From the IMG/VR virus record IMGVR_UViG_3300034198_013190, positions 1 to 34,574 of that record: 34,574 nt of DNA. One strand, given 5' to 3'. The stretch comes from a virus. The position numbers and the translations under genes were made by a program. The number at the start of each line of letters is the position of its first letter. The first letter of the stretch is position 1. Under the pieces are notes generated by a model. That model was not told the DNA's origin. It saw only the letters and a program-made list of their open reading frames with translations, and searched no databases. This document shows positions 1 through 7,487 of the stretch, in pieces.

Positions 1-87
1 TGCTCCATGTTGTTAATAATGCCGCGGAATCCATATTGAGCATCATCCGCCATACGTGAGATTGCCAGCCCGAAGCCGCCAAAGCCA
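1..87. repeat. Terminal direct repeat, left copy (circular contig)
   Basis: Bases 1-87 are identical to bases 34488-34574. The tape measure reading frame passes through the repeat without interruption, which is expected if this is the overlap of a circular assembly rather than a genuine long terminal repeat. The unique genome is therefore 34,487 bp. The physical virion could still be circularly permuted with terminal redundancy. Confidence 0.95.
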
Positions 88-251
88 CCACCCGCCGCCT
101 TGCCTGACGCAGACGATCCGGCCTGATTCAAGCTATTGCTGATCCGCTGGCCAGCCTGTTGAGCCTGTGCCATTGCCGACGCCAGCCCGGCGCGTAGCTG
201 ATCATCTGAGATGCCAAGCTCAACAGAGAGATTGCCAACAACTGTACTCAT
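1..251 (-). CDS. Tail tape measure protein, N-terminal part (continues at 34487 across the join)
   Basis: This is the 5' part of the tape measure gene. The ATG at 251 overlaps the stop of the preceding small gene as ATGA. It encodes MSTVVGNLSVELGISD and reads in frame through position 1 into 34487, continuing to the stop at 33500. The joined protein is 412 residues: a short N-terminal beta-like segment, Ala/Gln-rich helical stretches, one hydrophobic segment after MSAEKAMAF, then a long Glu/Gln-rich helical C-terminus. The tape measure sets tail length and is injected with DNA. The assignment rests on its place directly after the tail chaperone pair and on composition. It is short for this family, suggesting a short tail. 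Confidence 0.8.
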   Translation of the reverse strand, partial: MSTVVGNLSVELGISDDQLRAGLASAMAQAQQAGQRISNSLNQAGSSASGKAAGGGFGGFGLAISRMADDAQYGFRGIINNME

Positions 252-358
252 GTTCGGTCTGGCATTTCGTTATTTTTAGCGTGATGTGACATCAAGTCAA
301 ATGCCGTGACGACAGGCATTGAAACGGCCTGCTGGTAGCCGGTGTGCAGTTCAGCCAT
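248..358 (-). CDS. Small tail-assembly chaperone C-terminal module (T-like)
   Basis: A 36-residue open frame (MAELHTGYQQAVSMPVV...) has its ATG overlapping the stop of the upstream chaperone (TGATG) and its stop overlapping the tape measure start (ATGA). The same frame is open well upstream of this ATG and reads GDRITWGRIVAWLMAEL, which looks like coding sequence. The module is therefore probably made mainly as the tail of a -1 frameshift fusion with the 164-residue chaperone, as in lambda G-GT. The expected role is to coat the tape measure during tail assembly. Whether the internal ATG is also used cannot be seen. Confidence 0.65.
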   Translation of the reverse strand: MAELHTGYQQAVSMPVVTAFDLMSHHAKNNEMPDRT

Positions 359-852
359 CAGCCAAGCGACGATTCGGCCCCAGGTGATCCGGTCGCCACC
401 CCCGGCATCGGCAACTGGTCGCCTGCGGCTTGTGCTTTTGGGTCGTTCAGCCCCAGTGCAATCCGGTGAACGGTCATAAAATCGCCGTGGTTGGCTTTGG
501 CAGCGATTTCACGGGCTTCAGTCGATGATATGTGGCTGTTGTAAGCTGTAATCATGGCCACCAGAAACGCCATGCCGAATTTTGCCGATGTCAGGAATTG
601 CGAACTGGCCAGAGCGTTTAACGCATCAGGCGGCCAAAAATGAAGCTGTTGCAACTTCTCTTGAATCAGCCGCTCACGCATTTCGGGGTCGATATGCTGG
701 AGCGTCTTGCTGTTTTCCAGTGCCTCAAATGGCGTTGGCAGCGTTTGTAAATAGTCTTCAAGCTCAACTGCTGCCCCTAGCGTCAATCGGCCAAATCGGA
801 GCGTCTGGCCTGCAATTTCAACCGTTTCAATCGGTGTCGTTAATTTGCTCAT
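358..852 (-). CDS. Tail assembly chaperone (G-like)
   Basis: This 164-residue protein sits between the tail tube gene and the tape measure, the usual place for the tail assembly chaperone. It starts MSKLTTPIETVEIAGQTLRF, and the central region is helical with no enzymatic motif. A CCCAAAA heptamer in the correct phase lies at codons 138-139 (442-436). The -1 frame stays open from there to position 248, so a second product of about 201 residues (139 + 62) is predicted. Members of this family diverge strongly in sequence, so the call relies on order and on the frameshift arrangement. Confidence 0.7.
   Translation of the reverse strand: MSKLTTPIETVEIAGQTLRFGRLTLGAAVELEDYLQTLPTPFEALENSKTLQHIDPEMRERLIQEKLQQLHFWPPDALNALASSQFLTSAKFGMAFLVAMITAYNSHISSTEAREIAAKANHGDFMTVHRIALGLNDPKAQAAGDQLPMPGVATGSPGAESSLG
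436..442 (-). other. Programmed -1 ribosomal frameshift site CCCAAAA
   Basis: On the minus strand the zero-frame codons GAC CCA AAA GCA contain the heptamer C CCA AAA, which fits X XXY YYZ. After a -1 slip the new frame has no stop until 248-250 and joins the small T-like module. Position and geometry match the G/GT frameshift of tailed phages. I have not identified a stimulating downstream pseudoknot. Confidence 0.65.
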
Positions 853-872
853 GAATTGCCCCTCAAAGCAGA

Positions 873-1211
873 TTAAGAACCGTTGCCGCGAAATGTAATC
901 GTGATAGGAATCGCGCCTTTAATGTCAGCATTGCCATATTGAATTGATTCAACGATGGCCGGGAATGTCGGTGCGCCGCTGCTCGTCCAGGTGAGATTCC
1001 CGGTTGCCCCGATGGTGGTCGGTGCGGAGCCGGTAGAATACAGCGTCGCGGTGGCCTGACGATCACGCAGGGCACGGATTCGCTGAACGTATTCACTGCC
1101 AGTGTCAGAAACGTCCGCCAGTTCTGCCGAGTCGGTAAGCGACACCGATGAAACAGAAATATTTGACCCGGCGAATGAAAGCGTCGTATTATAGAATGCG
1201 ATTTTTGGCAT
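873..1211 (-). CDS. Major tail (tube) protein, small form
   Basis: This 112-residue protein is rich in Ser, Thr and Gly with alternating hydrophobic residues (MPKIAFYNTTLSFAGSNISV), as expected of a beta-sandwich tube subunit. It lies between the tail terminator and the tail chaperone, where the tube gene is found in HK97/lambda-type phages. It has no catalytic motif. It is shorter than most tube proteins (about 150-250 residues), so it may be a minimal tube domain. A different tail completion role is possible. The assignment is by context. Confidence 0.55.
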   Translation of the reverse strand: MPKIAFYNTTLSFAGSNISVSSVSLTDSAELADVSDTGSEYVQRIRALRDRQATATLYSTGSAPTTIGATGNLTWTSSGAPTFPAIVESIQYGNADIKGAIPITITFRGNGS

Positions 1212-1230
1212 GATTAGCCCCTTTCAGTTG

Positions 1231-1605
1231 TTAGATAGTCCAGAAAAGCGAAACGGAAATAGAAGCTGACCAGACGGCCATCTGATCGCCGTAATTGAAA
1301 TCAACTTCAGCCGATTGAACGGTTGAACTGTAGAACCCGCTGATATTGCCACGTTCAAACAGATTCACAATCGAATCATTCAGCGACAAAATGGCGGTGT
1401 CGGTTGTCTCGTAGGCCACAATCGTTGCGGTGGCTTCCCAATCTTTATTGGTTATATCCTGCTCGCCGGGAGTGACCGGGCCGATACGCAGAACGGCAAA
1501 CGGGCAGACGGTGTTTTCAGGTGCCAGTTGATAATACAGCGGCACGGTGGGGATGGCTGCCGCCCATGCGGTTTTAATGGCAGTAATGCGGTTTGATAAT
1601 TGCAT
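1231..1605 (-). CDS. Tail terminator / tail completion protein
   Basis: This 124-residue protein overlaps the upstream 107-residue gene by one base. It opens with an amphipathic helix (MQLSNRITAIKTAWAAAI) and continues with beta-strand-like segments such as ATATIVAYETTD. Lambda gpU and HK97 gp10-type terminators have similar size and helix-then-beta layout, and lie just before the tube gene. The protein is expected to cap the tail tube. No diagnostic motif exists for this family, so the call rests on size, pattern and order. Confidence 0.5.
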   Translation of the reverse strand: MQLSNRITAIKTAWAAAIPTVPLYYQLAPENTVCPFAVLRIGPVTPGEQDITNKDWEATATIVAYETTDTAILSLNDSIVNLFERGNISGFYSSTVQSAEVDFNYGDQMAVWSASISVSLFWTI

Positions 1606-1928
1606 TATTTCTGTGATAACTCCACGGCCATTATTCTTAAATGATGATTGCCGCGAGGCGTGTATTGTGGCATCACGCCGGTTATTTCAAACTGATTACC
1701 GTTGAAATTGAATCTGTCATACGTCGCAGCCGGACAGGCTGAATCGGCATAGACCACTACGCCAGTCGATACACCGCCCGTGTTGTTAATGACCTGTAAT
1801 GACTCTGACCGATGTTGTACATATGCCCGATAGCTTTCACCAGTTGCCGGATAGCTATAGCCAAAGCCTGCAATGTTGCTCGTCACTGTCGACTTGGTCA
1901 GAAGCTCGATTAAATGCGGGAACGTCAT
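1605..1928 (-). CDS. Head-tail joining / stopper-like protein
   Basis: This 107-residue protein is encoded between the HK97-gp10-like protein and the tail terminator, with short overlaps on both sides. It begins MTFPHLIELLTKSTVTSN and has a Tyr/Gly-rich beta-like body (NTGGVSTGVVVYADSA). Stopper or head-closure proteins of siphoviruses are small beta-barrels at this position. I see no specific motif. Its order within the neck genes is unusual enough that it could instead be a second tail completion protein. Confidence 0.4.
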   Translation of the reverse strand: MTFPHLIELLTKSTVTSNIAGFGYSYPATGESYRAYVQHRSESLQVINNTGGVSTGVVVYADSACPAATYDRFNFNGNQFEITGVMPQYTPRGNHHLRIMAVELSQK

Positions 1929-2563
1929 TTTGCGGCCTTCTGAACGGCAAGTGCGAATAGAAATAGAATGGCCTGCTGATTCTGTTCAAATGCGGGCCGC
2001 ATGTATGGGCGGGCGGGGAGGATGCCCCAGCCTGTTTTTCCGCCAAGCTCCTGTACTCTGGCATAAATCAAGCCTTGTTTCGGCCCAACTTTGGCCCTGA
2101 GACCGCCATTAATCTTTTCAACCACGACGCGGGCAAGATTTCCAGTCTGCTTGTGTGGTGGCGTGCCAGGCTGCGAGGCTTGCACCCATCGATGCAGCGG
2201 CTCGCCATACCAATAAACGCGGTTGACTGTCACGATATTTGTATGGGCAACCAATTTACCGAGCTTGACGTTCTTTGTGTATTTCAGCGTCCTGCCGGTA
2301 ATCTTTGCCATCTGGCCATTGCGTTCAATTCCCTCTCGGCCCTGCCGCTTTCTGGTCGTAACCGGCATTAGTTTATTGGCGGCACCTATGACGGTATTAA
2401 TGCCAGACTTTGCCACAGAGCCTTTACCACTCACTGACAGCGATTTGACAGCCGTTCGCTGTACCATCTCGCCAGACTTCTGAACGGCTTTCACAAGCTC
2501 GCGGTGGAGCCTGACAGAATATTCACCGCCAGACCAATTCAGCGTGTAGGATGCTTTAATCAT
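1925..2563 (-). CDS. HK97 gp10-like neck/tail completion protein
   Basis: This is a 212-residue basic protein. The C-terminal half has the pattern 'GTPPHKQTGNL...V' followed by 'YARVQELGG' and 'ILPARPYMRPAF', which is the signature of the HK97 gp10 / phage virion morphogenesis family. These proteins join head and tail or set up the tail tube. The gene overlaps the connector upstream and the 107-residue gene downstream by four bases each, consistent with translational coupling. The N-terminal half (lysine-rich, about residues 20-110) may contact DNA or neighbouring neck proteins. Confidence 0.7.
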   Translation of the reverse strand: MIKASYTLNWSGGEYSVRLHRELVKAVQKSGEMVQRTAVKSLSVSGKGSVAKSGINTVIGAANKLMPVTTRKRQGREGIERNGQMAKITGRTLKYTKNVKLGKLVAHTNIVTVNRVYWYGEPLHRWVQASQPGTPPHKQTGNLARVVVEKINGGLRAKVGPKQGLIYARVQELGGKTGWGILPARPYMRPAFEQNQQAILFLFALAVQKAAK

Positions 2564-2895
2564 CCTACTGCCACAATCTTATAAGGTGCCCACAACATCT
2601 GAATGGCAACCGGAATTGAACCAGCTTCAGGCGTGGCATAACTGACGTCGTAGTCGCCGATTTTTTCTTTGATAATCGTGCCACCTGCCGGGTTTGACGT
2701 GGCCATCCATTCGGCACACATGGCAATACCTGCTTTCACGCTGTCGGTTAGTTCAGCACCTGTAAAAGTCCGCCCTGTGAACTGGTCTAACATGGTCGAT
2801 GCGGCAGTGAGTAAAACAGTGGCACGCATGGCCGATACACTGCCAAGCGTTTCAGCAAATAGGGCCGCTTCATTCTGTGTGATGTATGCAGGCAT
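2560..2895 (-). CDS. Head-tail connector (gp6-like)
   Basis: This 111-residue, mostly helical protein (MPAYITQNEAALFAETLG, then a helix LLTAASTMLDQFTGR) carries a later segment TPEAGSIPVAIQMLWAPYK. That is the typical shape of gp6/gp15-like connectors that form a ring under the portal, where 'I...L..a...' helices follow a disordered linker. It is the first gene after the capsid protein and its stop overlaps the next neck gene (ATGA). No clear ribosome binding site precedes the ATG. Confidence 0.65.
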   Translation of the reverse strand: MPAYITQNEAALFAETLGSVSAMRATVLLTAASTMLDQFTGRTFTGAELTDSVKAGIAMCAEWMATSNPAGGTIIKEKIGDYDVSYATPEAGSIPVAIQMLWAPYKIVAVG

Positions 2896-2936
2896 AGTAC
2901 AGCAGTCTTATTTCAGTTGGATAAGTAAAGTAAGGT

Positions 2937-2983
2937 AAAAACCGCCCCCGGCTGCCGAAGCATCTGACAGACCGGGAACGGCG
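2937..2983 (-). terminator. Hairpin terminator after the capsid gene
   Basis: On the minus strand, CGCC-GTT-CCCGG pairs with CCGGGGGCG across about 20 nt. The right arm is followed after one G by five T residues. The stem is nine base pairs with a three-base bulge. It lies in the 107-bp gap between the capsid gene and the connector, so it probably lets most transcripts end after capsid while some read on. Confidence 0.6.
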
Positions 2984-3002
2984 AGGGGCACGCCCTCAAA
3001 AA

Positions 3003-4427
3003 TTACACGAGTTCCTGAATAATCTGGAAGGCTCGTGAGTCTCTCACAGCACCACCGAAGCGGTATTTCACCGCAATTCGGACACGGTTAGCGTAGGCCA
3101 GCGACACCTCATCAATTGCAACCGTGAATCCCTGCCGCAAGAGCAGGATGTACTCGTTGAAATCGCCCAGCACAATCGACTTAGGCGTTGATGCACCCGA
3201 TGCAGGCACAAAGCCGTTGAAATAGATCGGCTGCCCCATCAATGCCGGGGTGATACCCTGAGTATAACCAGAGTCAGCAGAGCCTAAGAACAGGCTTCTG
3301 TTGGTTGAATCATTCAGGGCAACCAGCTTGCCATGAGTTGCGCGACGCATGACCCATGAAAGGTTGGTGGCATACTGATCGGCCAAAGCGTAAAAACCGT
3401 CGATCACCTTGGATGCGACAAGCGTATTGTTGCTGCCGGTCTTGGTGATGCCGACTGAGCTGTTGGAAATAACACCTTCGGCCTCGGTCGATGCGGTCAC
3501 ACCGTTAATGACCTGATTATCAACCACAGCAGCGAAAGCCTTGCTGGCCTCTGTCTGGATGTAGTTACTGAGGCCTGCCACGTCAGCGAAGAAGTCAGCC
3601 GAAACGTCGGTGTACATCGTGCCTGTGTTTACTGGAATGGTTAGCTGGGTGAACGGGCCGGTATCGATCTTTGACAGCGTGGTATTGACTGTTTCACCCA
3701 TGAACGGGCGGAACGTCGTACCATACTGCGGTGACGTGGTGATATTGTTCGTGTTTGAGTCACGAGGGAACGTCACCTGATTGACATTTGTATTGATCAC
3801 GCGGCAGATGCGTGTCATTACAGGGGCAACCGTTCTGCCGACAACGACATCAAAGCGGAAATCAGGCGTTACGGTGTTGGTACCGTTGGTGGTGGTGCCG
3901 AGTGTCATATCCTTGCTAAAAGGCATATAAAACTCGTTTGAAGGCAAGCCGAAGTCGCCGCCCTTGCCGTAGACCTCAAGCATATTCCGCAGGCTTGAAC
4001 TCTTGACCAGTTCAATGCGACCGCGTGCCTGGATCAGTGCCTTGAATGCCTGATGATATTCAGGCGATGCAAGAGCCGACTTGTCAGACGGATCGGCAAG
4101 CCCGCCATTATCCAGCACCCGGCCATCGTACGAGACGCGAGCCGGTTGATATTGGACAGTAGCCCCGTAAACAGTCGGCTCAGGCCGATTCGGTTGACGG
4201 CTCATCTTTTCAATCATCTGGTTCGCCCGCTCAAGCGATGCGGCCAACTGATATTCACCGTCACAACGTTCGAGCTGGTCCATCAGGCTCGACAAGTCGG
4301 CTGATTTCTCAGCACGCACTTCATCGGGAGCTGATACAAGTTCATCACGCAAGCCCTGAACCTGCGCAGCCAAGCGAAGACGGTCTTCAGCAATCGCCGA
4401 AGCCGTGCGAGTCTCTGTCAAAGCCAT
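3003..4427 (-). CDS. Major capsid protein, HK97 fold
   Basis: This 474-residue protein follows the prohead protease by 13 bases. The start is the ATG at 4427 (MALTETRTASAIAEDRL), with a strong site (AAGGAGG) eight bases upstream; an in-frame ATG at 4484 would overlap the protease. Residues 1 to about 110 form a charged coiled coil typical of the delta/scaffold domain removed by the protease. The rest matches phage capsid family patterns, with 'VMTRICRVINTN', a central 'MYTDVSADFFADVAGL' helix and a C-terminal 'IAVKYRFGGAVRD'. It forms the icosahedral shell. A terminator-like hairpin follows. Confidence 0.9.
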   Translation of the reverse strand: MALTETRTASAIAEDRLRLAAQVQGLRDELVSAPDEVRAEKSADLSSLMDQLERCDGEYQLAASLERANQMIEKMSRQPNRPEPTVYGATVQYQPARVSYDGRVLDNGGLADPSDKSALASPEYHQAFKALIQARGRIELVKSSSLRNMLEVYGKGGDFGLPSNEFYMPFSKDMTLGTTTNGTNTVTPDFRFDVVVGRTVAPVMTRICRVINTNVNQVTFPRDSNTNNITTSPQYGTTFRPFMGETVNTTLSKIDTGPFTQLTIPVNTGTMYTDVSADFFADVAGLSNYIQTEASKAFAAVVDNQVINGVTASTEAEGVISNSSVGITKTGSNNTLVASKVIDGFYALADQYATNLSWVMRRATHGKLVALNDSTNRSLFLGSADSGYTQGITPALMGQPIYFNGFVPASGASTPKSIVLGDFNEYILLLRQGFTVAIDEVSLAYANRVRIAVKYRFGGAVRDSRAFQIIQELV

Positions 4428-4440
4428 TTGAGTGGCCTCC

Positions 4441-5124
4441 TTACTTATGTCGCCGGTTTGGCGATTGATACTCAGAAATGACACGGTCTGACAGCTCGCA
4501 CCGCTTGACTAAAGCGGTGAAATCGAGCAGCTTTCCGGCCACTTGCACGAAGCCAGTGGGTGGTAATGCCGGCGTATCACAGTCATCGTGAGACTTGACT
4601 GCGATCACTTCCGCGCCAGGATTGGCGGGGATCGGCACAATGGAGACTTCCAAGACCTCTGCCACCTCACTGATCAGGTTTGCACCTGACTTTGCAAGTT
4701 GCTTCTGGGCTTCGCTTGGCTTGTAGTTGTATTTCTGCCAGATCTCGCGGATTGCTGAATCTGGAATGCGGGTCGGACGTTTGGCATAAAAACTAATCGA
4801 CATTTTGCGTAATGCCTTTTCTTTCAGTAATTGGCGTACTTCCTGACCGGATTTCGTGGCAGATAAGGCGACATCGACCATTAAGCCGCTTCGATCCTCG
4901 TGAGCATCGATCAGTGTGCCGATCACAGCAGATGTCTTGTTTTCATGGTCGGCAAGCACCATGCCGCCATCGTCCATAAATGTCTGAATGGCACCGGAGA
5001 ATGCACCGGGCAGGATGATGTCGCCCTGCCGGTCAATGTTGAGAAAGCGGGCGGCATAGCCCTTGAACGAGCCTGCACCGCCGCCATTGACAGTCGTTTC
5101 GACTGCCTTCACGAGTTTTTCCAT
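4441..5124 (-). CDS. Prohead maturation protease (HK97 type)
   Basis: This 227-residue serine protease removes the capsid delta domain during head maturation. It has the family motifs: 'GYAARFLNIDRQGD' (about 22-35), the catalytic His60 in 'LADHENKT' and the serine in 'KMSISFY' (109/111). The 'VEVLEVSIVPIPANPGA' type strand (here EVLEVSIVPIPANPGA) closes the fold. It lies between the Mu-F-like head protein and the capsid protein, the classic order. The last 50 residues after the core are Pro/Cys-containing and less typical. Confidence 0.9.
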   Translation of the reverse strand: MEKLVKAVETTVNGGGAGSFKGYAARFLNIDRQGDIILPGAFSGAIQTFMDDGGMVLADHENKTSAVIGTLIDAHEDRSGLMVDVALSATKSGQEVRQLLKEKALRKMSISFYAKRPTRIPDSAIREIWQKYNYKPSEAQKQLAKSGANLISEVAEVLEVSIVPIPANPGAEVIAVKSHDDCDTPALPPTGFVQVAGKLLDFTALVKRCELSDRVISEYQSPNRRHK

Positions 5125-5137
5125 TTGTCAGGCCCTG

Positions 5138-6400
5138 TTATTCAGTCAAAATAAATGCGTTGATTGATTTGGCGTTGCCGATGGCGACTGACTCATAACC
5201 GCCTTCAATGGCATTCGCAAAGTCGGCATCGGATGGCAGGATGTAGCCGTTATCCGCTGGCTTGACAGGCTTCGGCCATTCCTTCGGCACCTCATCATCG
5301 AAAACGACTACTGTCGTGCATCGGCAACCCGGATGAAATGGCGGAAACTTCAGATTTTTATAGGTTTCATTCTTCCCGTTTTGACCGAATGTGCCATCTT
5401 TGGGAATCACCGGGCATTGACGTTTGATCGCATGGCAGAGTGGGCAGGCGTCGGCTGATAACACCAACTCATAACCGGCGACAAAATCCAGGCCCCTTGT
5501 GGCCTCATATCGGCCTTGGTTGTAGGCTCTGGCTGATTCAGTGACAGCAATGCGACGGGCACGCCAGCGGGCGTTCTCTTTCACCCACCGATCAACCCGG
5601 TCCACCGTATCGCCAAGCGTTTCGCCAGTTTGAATCGATTCGGCAATGTCTTCGCGGATTCCGTCAAGTGTCGTGTTCAGATCGAAAATGAACTGGTTTG
5701 TCGTTTCTTGGCAGAGTTTCAGGGCTGCCGTTCGTGCCGCATCAATGACATGCGGAGCTTTCACCAGCCAATTATCTGCGTCCTGCTGGTCAAGCTCTAC
5801 CAATGCCGCCCGGCCTGATTCGTCGATATACGCGGTGATCGTCGGAATGAACCGATTGCCCATTTCGATGGCACCCGCAAAGGGGTCAAGCGGGTTGAAC
5901 TCTTTGGCCTTTGGTGGCTCGATAAACCGCCGCCAAGTTTCAATCTGTTGTTTGCCGATCGATAGCAGAATTGAACGGGCCGCACGATAGAGCGGCTCCC
6001 CGTCCGGCATCGCGTCCAGCAGTTGTCTGGGTGTCTGGCGTGCCTTGACAGCCTCACCACGGGCACGCTTAATCGTTTTAGCCTTAGCGTCTGCCCATGT
6101 CTGGCCAGCGTCGCCGCCCCATGCAGCCCATGCCACTCTGCCGGGGCTTGGATAGCCCGCTTCACCAGGTCGAAAGCCCGTGGCTTTTTTATCGACCTCA
6201 TGACGCGCGAACCATGCCGACATGGTGATGACCACATCTGGCGACAGTTCGCCTGCTGACAGAATCTGGGAGGCCCGTCGCCGTGCGGTGTCGGTTCCAC
6301 CACGGCGGCCGGCGGCCTTCCATTTCCGGTATCGTTCAGCCTCGGCCCGCATCCCTTCAGTGGGTGTCAGGTCGATTGTTTTGTCGTTTACAGTTGCCAA
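5138..6400 (-). CDS. Mu gpF-like minor head protein with N-terminal phage head domain
   Basis: This 420-residue protein has two parts. Residues about 10-115 carry a conserved block (RYRKWKAAGRRGGTDTARRR, then FARHEVDKKATGF and GRVAWAAWGGDAG) that I have seen attached to various phage head proteins. The C-terminal half is the Mu gpF / SPP1 gp7 head morphogenesis domain, with CPLC at 319-322 and HPGCRC at 356-361, likely binding zinc. gpF-like proteins are minor head components ejected with or guarding the DNA. It is 13 bases upstream of the prohead protease. In most phages it directly follows portal; here a fibre/lysis block lies between. Confidence 0.85.
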   Translation of the reverse strand: MATVNDKTIDLTPTEGMRAEAERYRKWKAAGRRGGTDTARRRASQILSAGELSPDVVITMSAWFARHEVDKKATGFRPGEAGYPSPGRVAWAAWGGDAGQTWADAKAKTIKRARGEAVKARQTPRQLLDAMPDGEPLYRAARSILLSIGKQQIETWRRFIEPPKAKEFNPLDPFAGAIEMGNRFIPTITAYIDESGRAALVELDQQDADNWLVKAPHVIDAARTAALKLCQETTNQFIFDLNTTLDGIREDIAESIQTGETLGDTVDRVDRWVKENARWRARRIAVTESARAYNQGRYEATRGLDFVAGYELVLSADACPLCHAIKRQCPVIPKDGTFGQNGKNETYKNLKFPPFHPGCRCTTVVVFDDEVPKEWPKPVKPADNGYILPSDADFANAIEGGYESVAIGNAKSINAFILTE

Positions 6401-6793
6401 CTAATTTTTGATCGATTCAATTTGCCTGACAACATCGTCAATCGTGGTCACTTTTGCGAGCCGCTGAATCAAGCCATCGGCCCCCTGAAAAATCAGACAA
6501 GGCGTGCCGACCGCTTGAACCATCGGCCTCAGATGCAGCTTTTCAAGGGCCGCATCGTCGGCATTGATAAAGCTGACCTTCTGGCCACGGCTGGTGGCTG
6601 CGGCCATGATCTTTTCGTCACCGATCCAGTCAATGGAGCGTGAGCCATAGACCAGCGTTAGCCAAGCCGGTTTGATCGGCTCTGGTGCCGTTTGCGTGGC
6701 TTCGCCAAGCGTGCCGATCTTCTGACTCCCAAAGTACAAAGACAGGCATGCAGCAAGTGACAAGATGGCCTTAGACAGGCAATCCGAAGGCAC
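6401..6793 (-). CDS. Thioredoxin-fold protein, probable lipoprotein, no CxxC
   Basis: This 130-residue protein starts with GTG at 6793, overlapping the upstream coiled-coil gene. The N-terminus has a charged start, a short hydrophobic run and a lipobox-like LAAC (Cys16), so it may be a lipoprotein or membrane anchored. Residues about 45-128 look like a thioredoxin fold: WLTLVYGSR strand, KVSFINADD strand, then VGTPCLIF with the cis-proline before a strand, and a final helix. The active-site CxxC is replaced by 'SRSIDW', so redox activity is unlikely. It may act as an exported scaffold, or in lysis or superinfection exclusion. The role is inferred only. Confidence 0.5.
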   Translation of the reverse strand: MPSDCLSKAILSLAACLSLYFGSQKIGTLGEATQTAPEPIKPAWLTLVYGSRSIDWIGDEKIMAAATSRGQKVSFINADDAALEKLHLRPMVQAVGTPCLIFQGADGLIQRLAKVTTIDDVVRQIESIKN

Positions 6794-6998
6794 TTTTTAA
6801 GGTGAGCAAAAGTTCGCTCTGTCCCTCCTTTTTGGCTGCCGCAATCGCGGCATCGGCTTCCGCCTTGACAGTCGCAATGGCGGCGTCGGCTTCAATCTTA
6901 GCAGCATCGAGGGCCGCTTGGTTTTCAGCAGTGAATTTGCTTTTCACTTCCGCCACCAGCGTGTCAAGCTGGGTCTGGATCTCTGGATCAAGTGGCAT
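6771..6998 (-). CDS. Small Ala-rich coiled-coil protein
   Basis: This 75-residue protein is almost entirely helical with near-tandem heptads: 'AKIEADAAIATVKAEADAAIAAAKKEG' in pieces shows a repeated EADAAIA unit. It begins MPLDPEIQTQLDTLVAEVKS. Its start overlaps the end of the 71-residue gene by one base and its end overlaps the thioredoxin-fold gene. I do not recognise a family. Its place beside membrane proteins suggests a lysis or virion accessory role, perhaps spanin-like, but it has no signal peptide or membrane segment. Confidence 0.55.
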   Translation of the reverse strand: MPLDPEIQTQLDTLVAEVKSKFTAENQAALDAAKIEADAAIATVKAEADAAIAAAKKEGQSELLLTLKSAFGLPV

Positions 6999-7213
6999 TA
7001 TTTCGCCTCGTCTTTCTTGGTTTCGGATGGAAGGATCAGAACAGGAACGGCATAAACCGGCCCACGTTTGCGCAGGATGCGTTGCAGTGGGTTCGGTCGA
7101 TAGATTTCACCTATTACCACCGGCGACGCAACTACGGGCGAAATTTGGACGTTTTTTGGGCAATCGCCCGTTTGACATTGCAGACCATAAAGAATCACTA
7201 GCTCGCCTACCAC
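6998..7213 (-). CDS. Hypothetical 71-residue protein
   Basis: The frame starts at GTG 7213 with an AGGTGAT site upstream. It is hydrophobic at the start (MVGELVILYGLQCQ) and again near the end (YAVPVLILP), with a basic middle (RPNPLQRILRKRG) and an acidic-basic tail. It ends one base into the next gene start. I do not recognise it. It belongs by spacing to the small-gene group between fibre and head genes. Confidence 0.45.
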   Translation of the reverse strand: MVGELVILYGLQCQTGDCPKNVQISPVVASPVVIGEIYRPNPLQRILRKRGPVYAVPVLILPSETKKDEAK

Positions 7214-7252
7214 GGATCACCTGACCTTTCCGGGAATGAGGATCGAACAGAA

Positions 7253-7483
7253 TTACTTGGCTTTTTCGGCCTGTTGCATCTTGCGGTATGCAATAACCGC
7301 CTGGATCACTGCGGCAATGCCGATCAGGATGTTTGGTATGAGTCTGACAAATAGGTGCATGATAGATTCCTCTTGTGGGTGATTGACAACATAAGCAGCC
7401 CCCCACACGGAACCTACACCATAAAGAGCCGATTGCAGAAGTGACATCCCCGGCCCTGTGTCGTCCACTGTTGCATCTTGCAT
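7253..7483 (-). CDS. Small two-helix membrane protein (lysis candidate)
   Basis: This 76-residue protein has two hydrophobic segments: roughly residues 12-34 (MSLLQSALYGVGSVWGAAYVV) in part, and 44-66 (VRLIPNILIGIAAVIQAVIAY). It ends in a charged tail KMQQAEKAK. The ATG at 7483 is preceded by AAGG. An internal ATG at 7360, with AGAGGA in front, could give a 35-residue form carrying only the second segment, resembling holin/antiholin dual starts. Together with the next membrane gene it is a reasonable holin candidate, but no homology is visible. Confidence 0.5.
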   Translation of the reverse strand: MQDATVDDTGPGMSLLQSALYGVGSVWGAAYVVNHPQEESIMHLFVRLIPNILIGIAAVIQAVIAYRKMQQAEKAK

Positions 7484-7487
7484 TAGC

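Noticed and set aside
7107-7406. 99-residue minus-strand frame (MGGCLCCQSP...)
   Set aside because: It overlaps two coupled small genes and has Cys/Arg/Pro-rich shadow composition.
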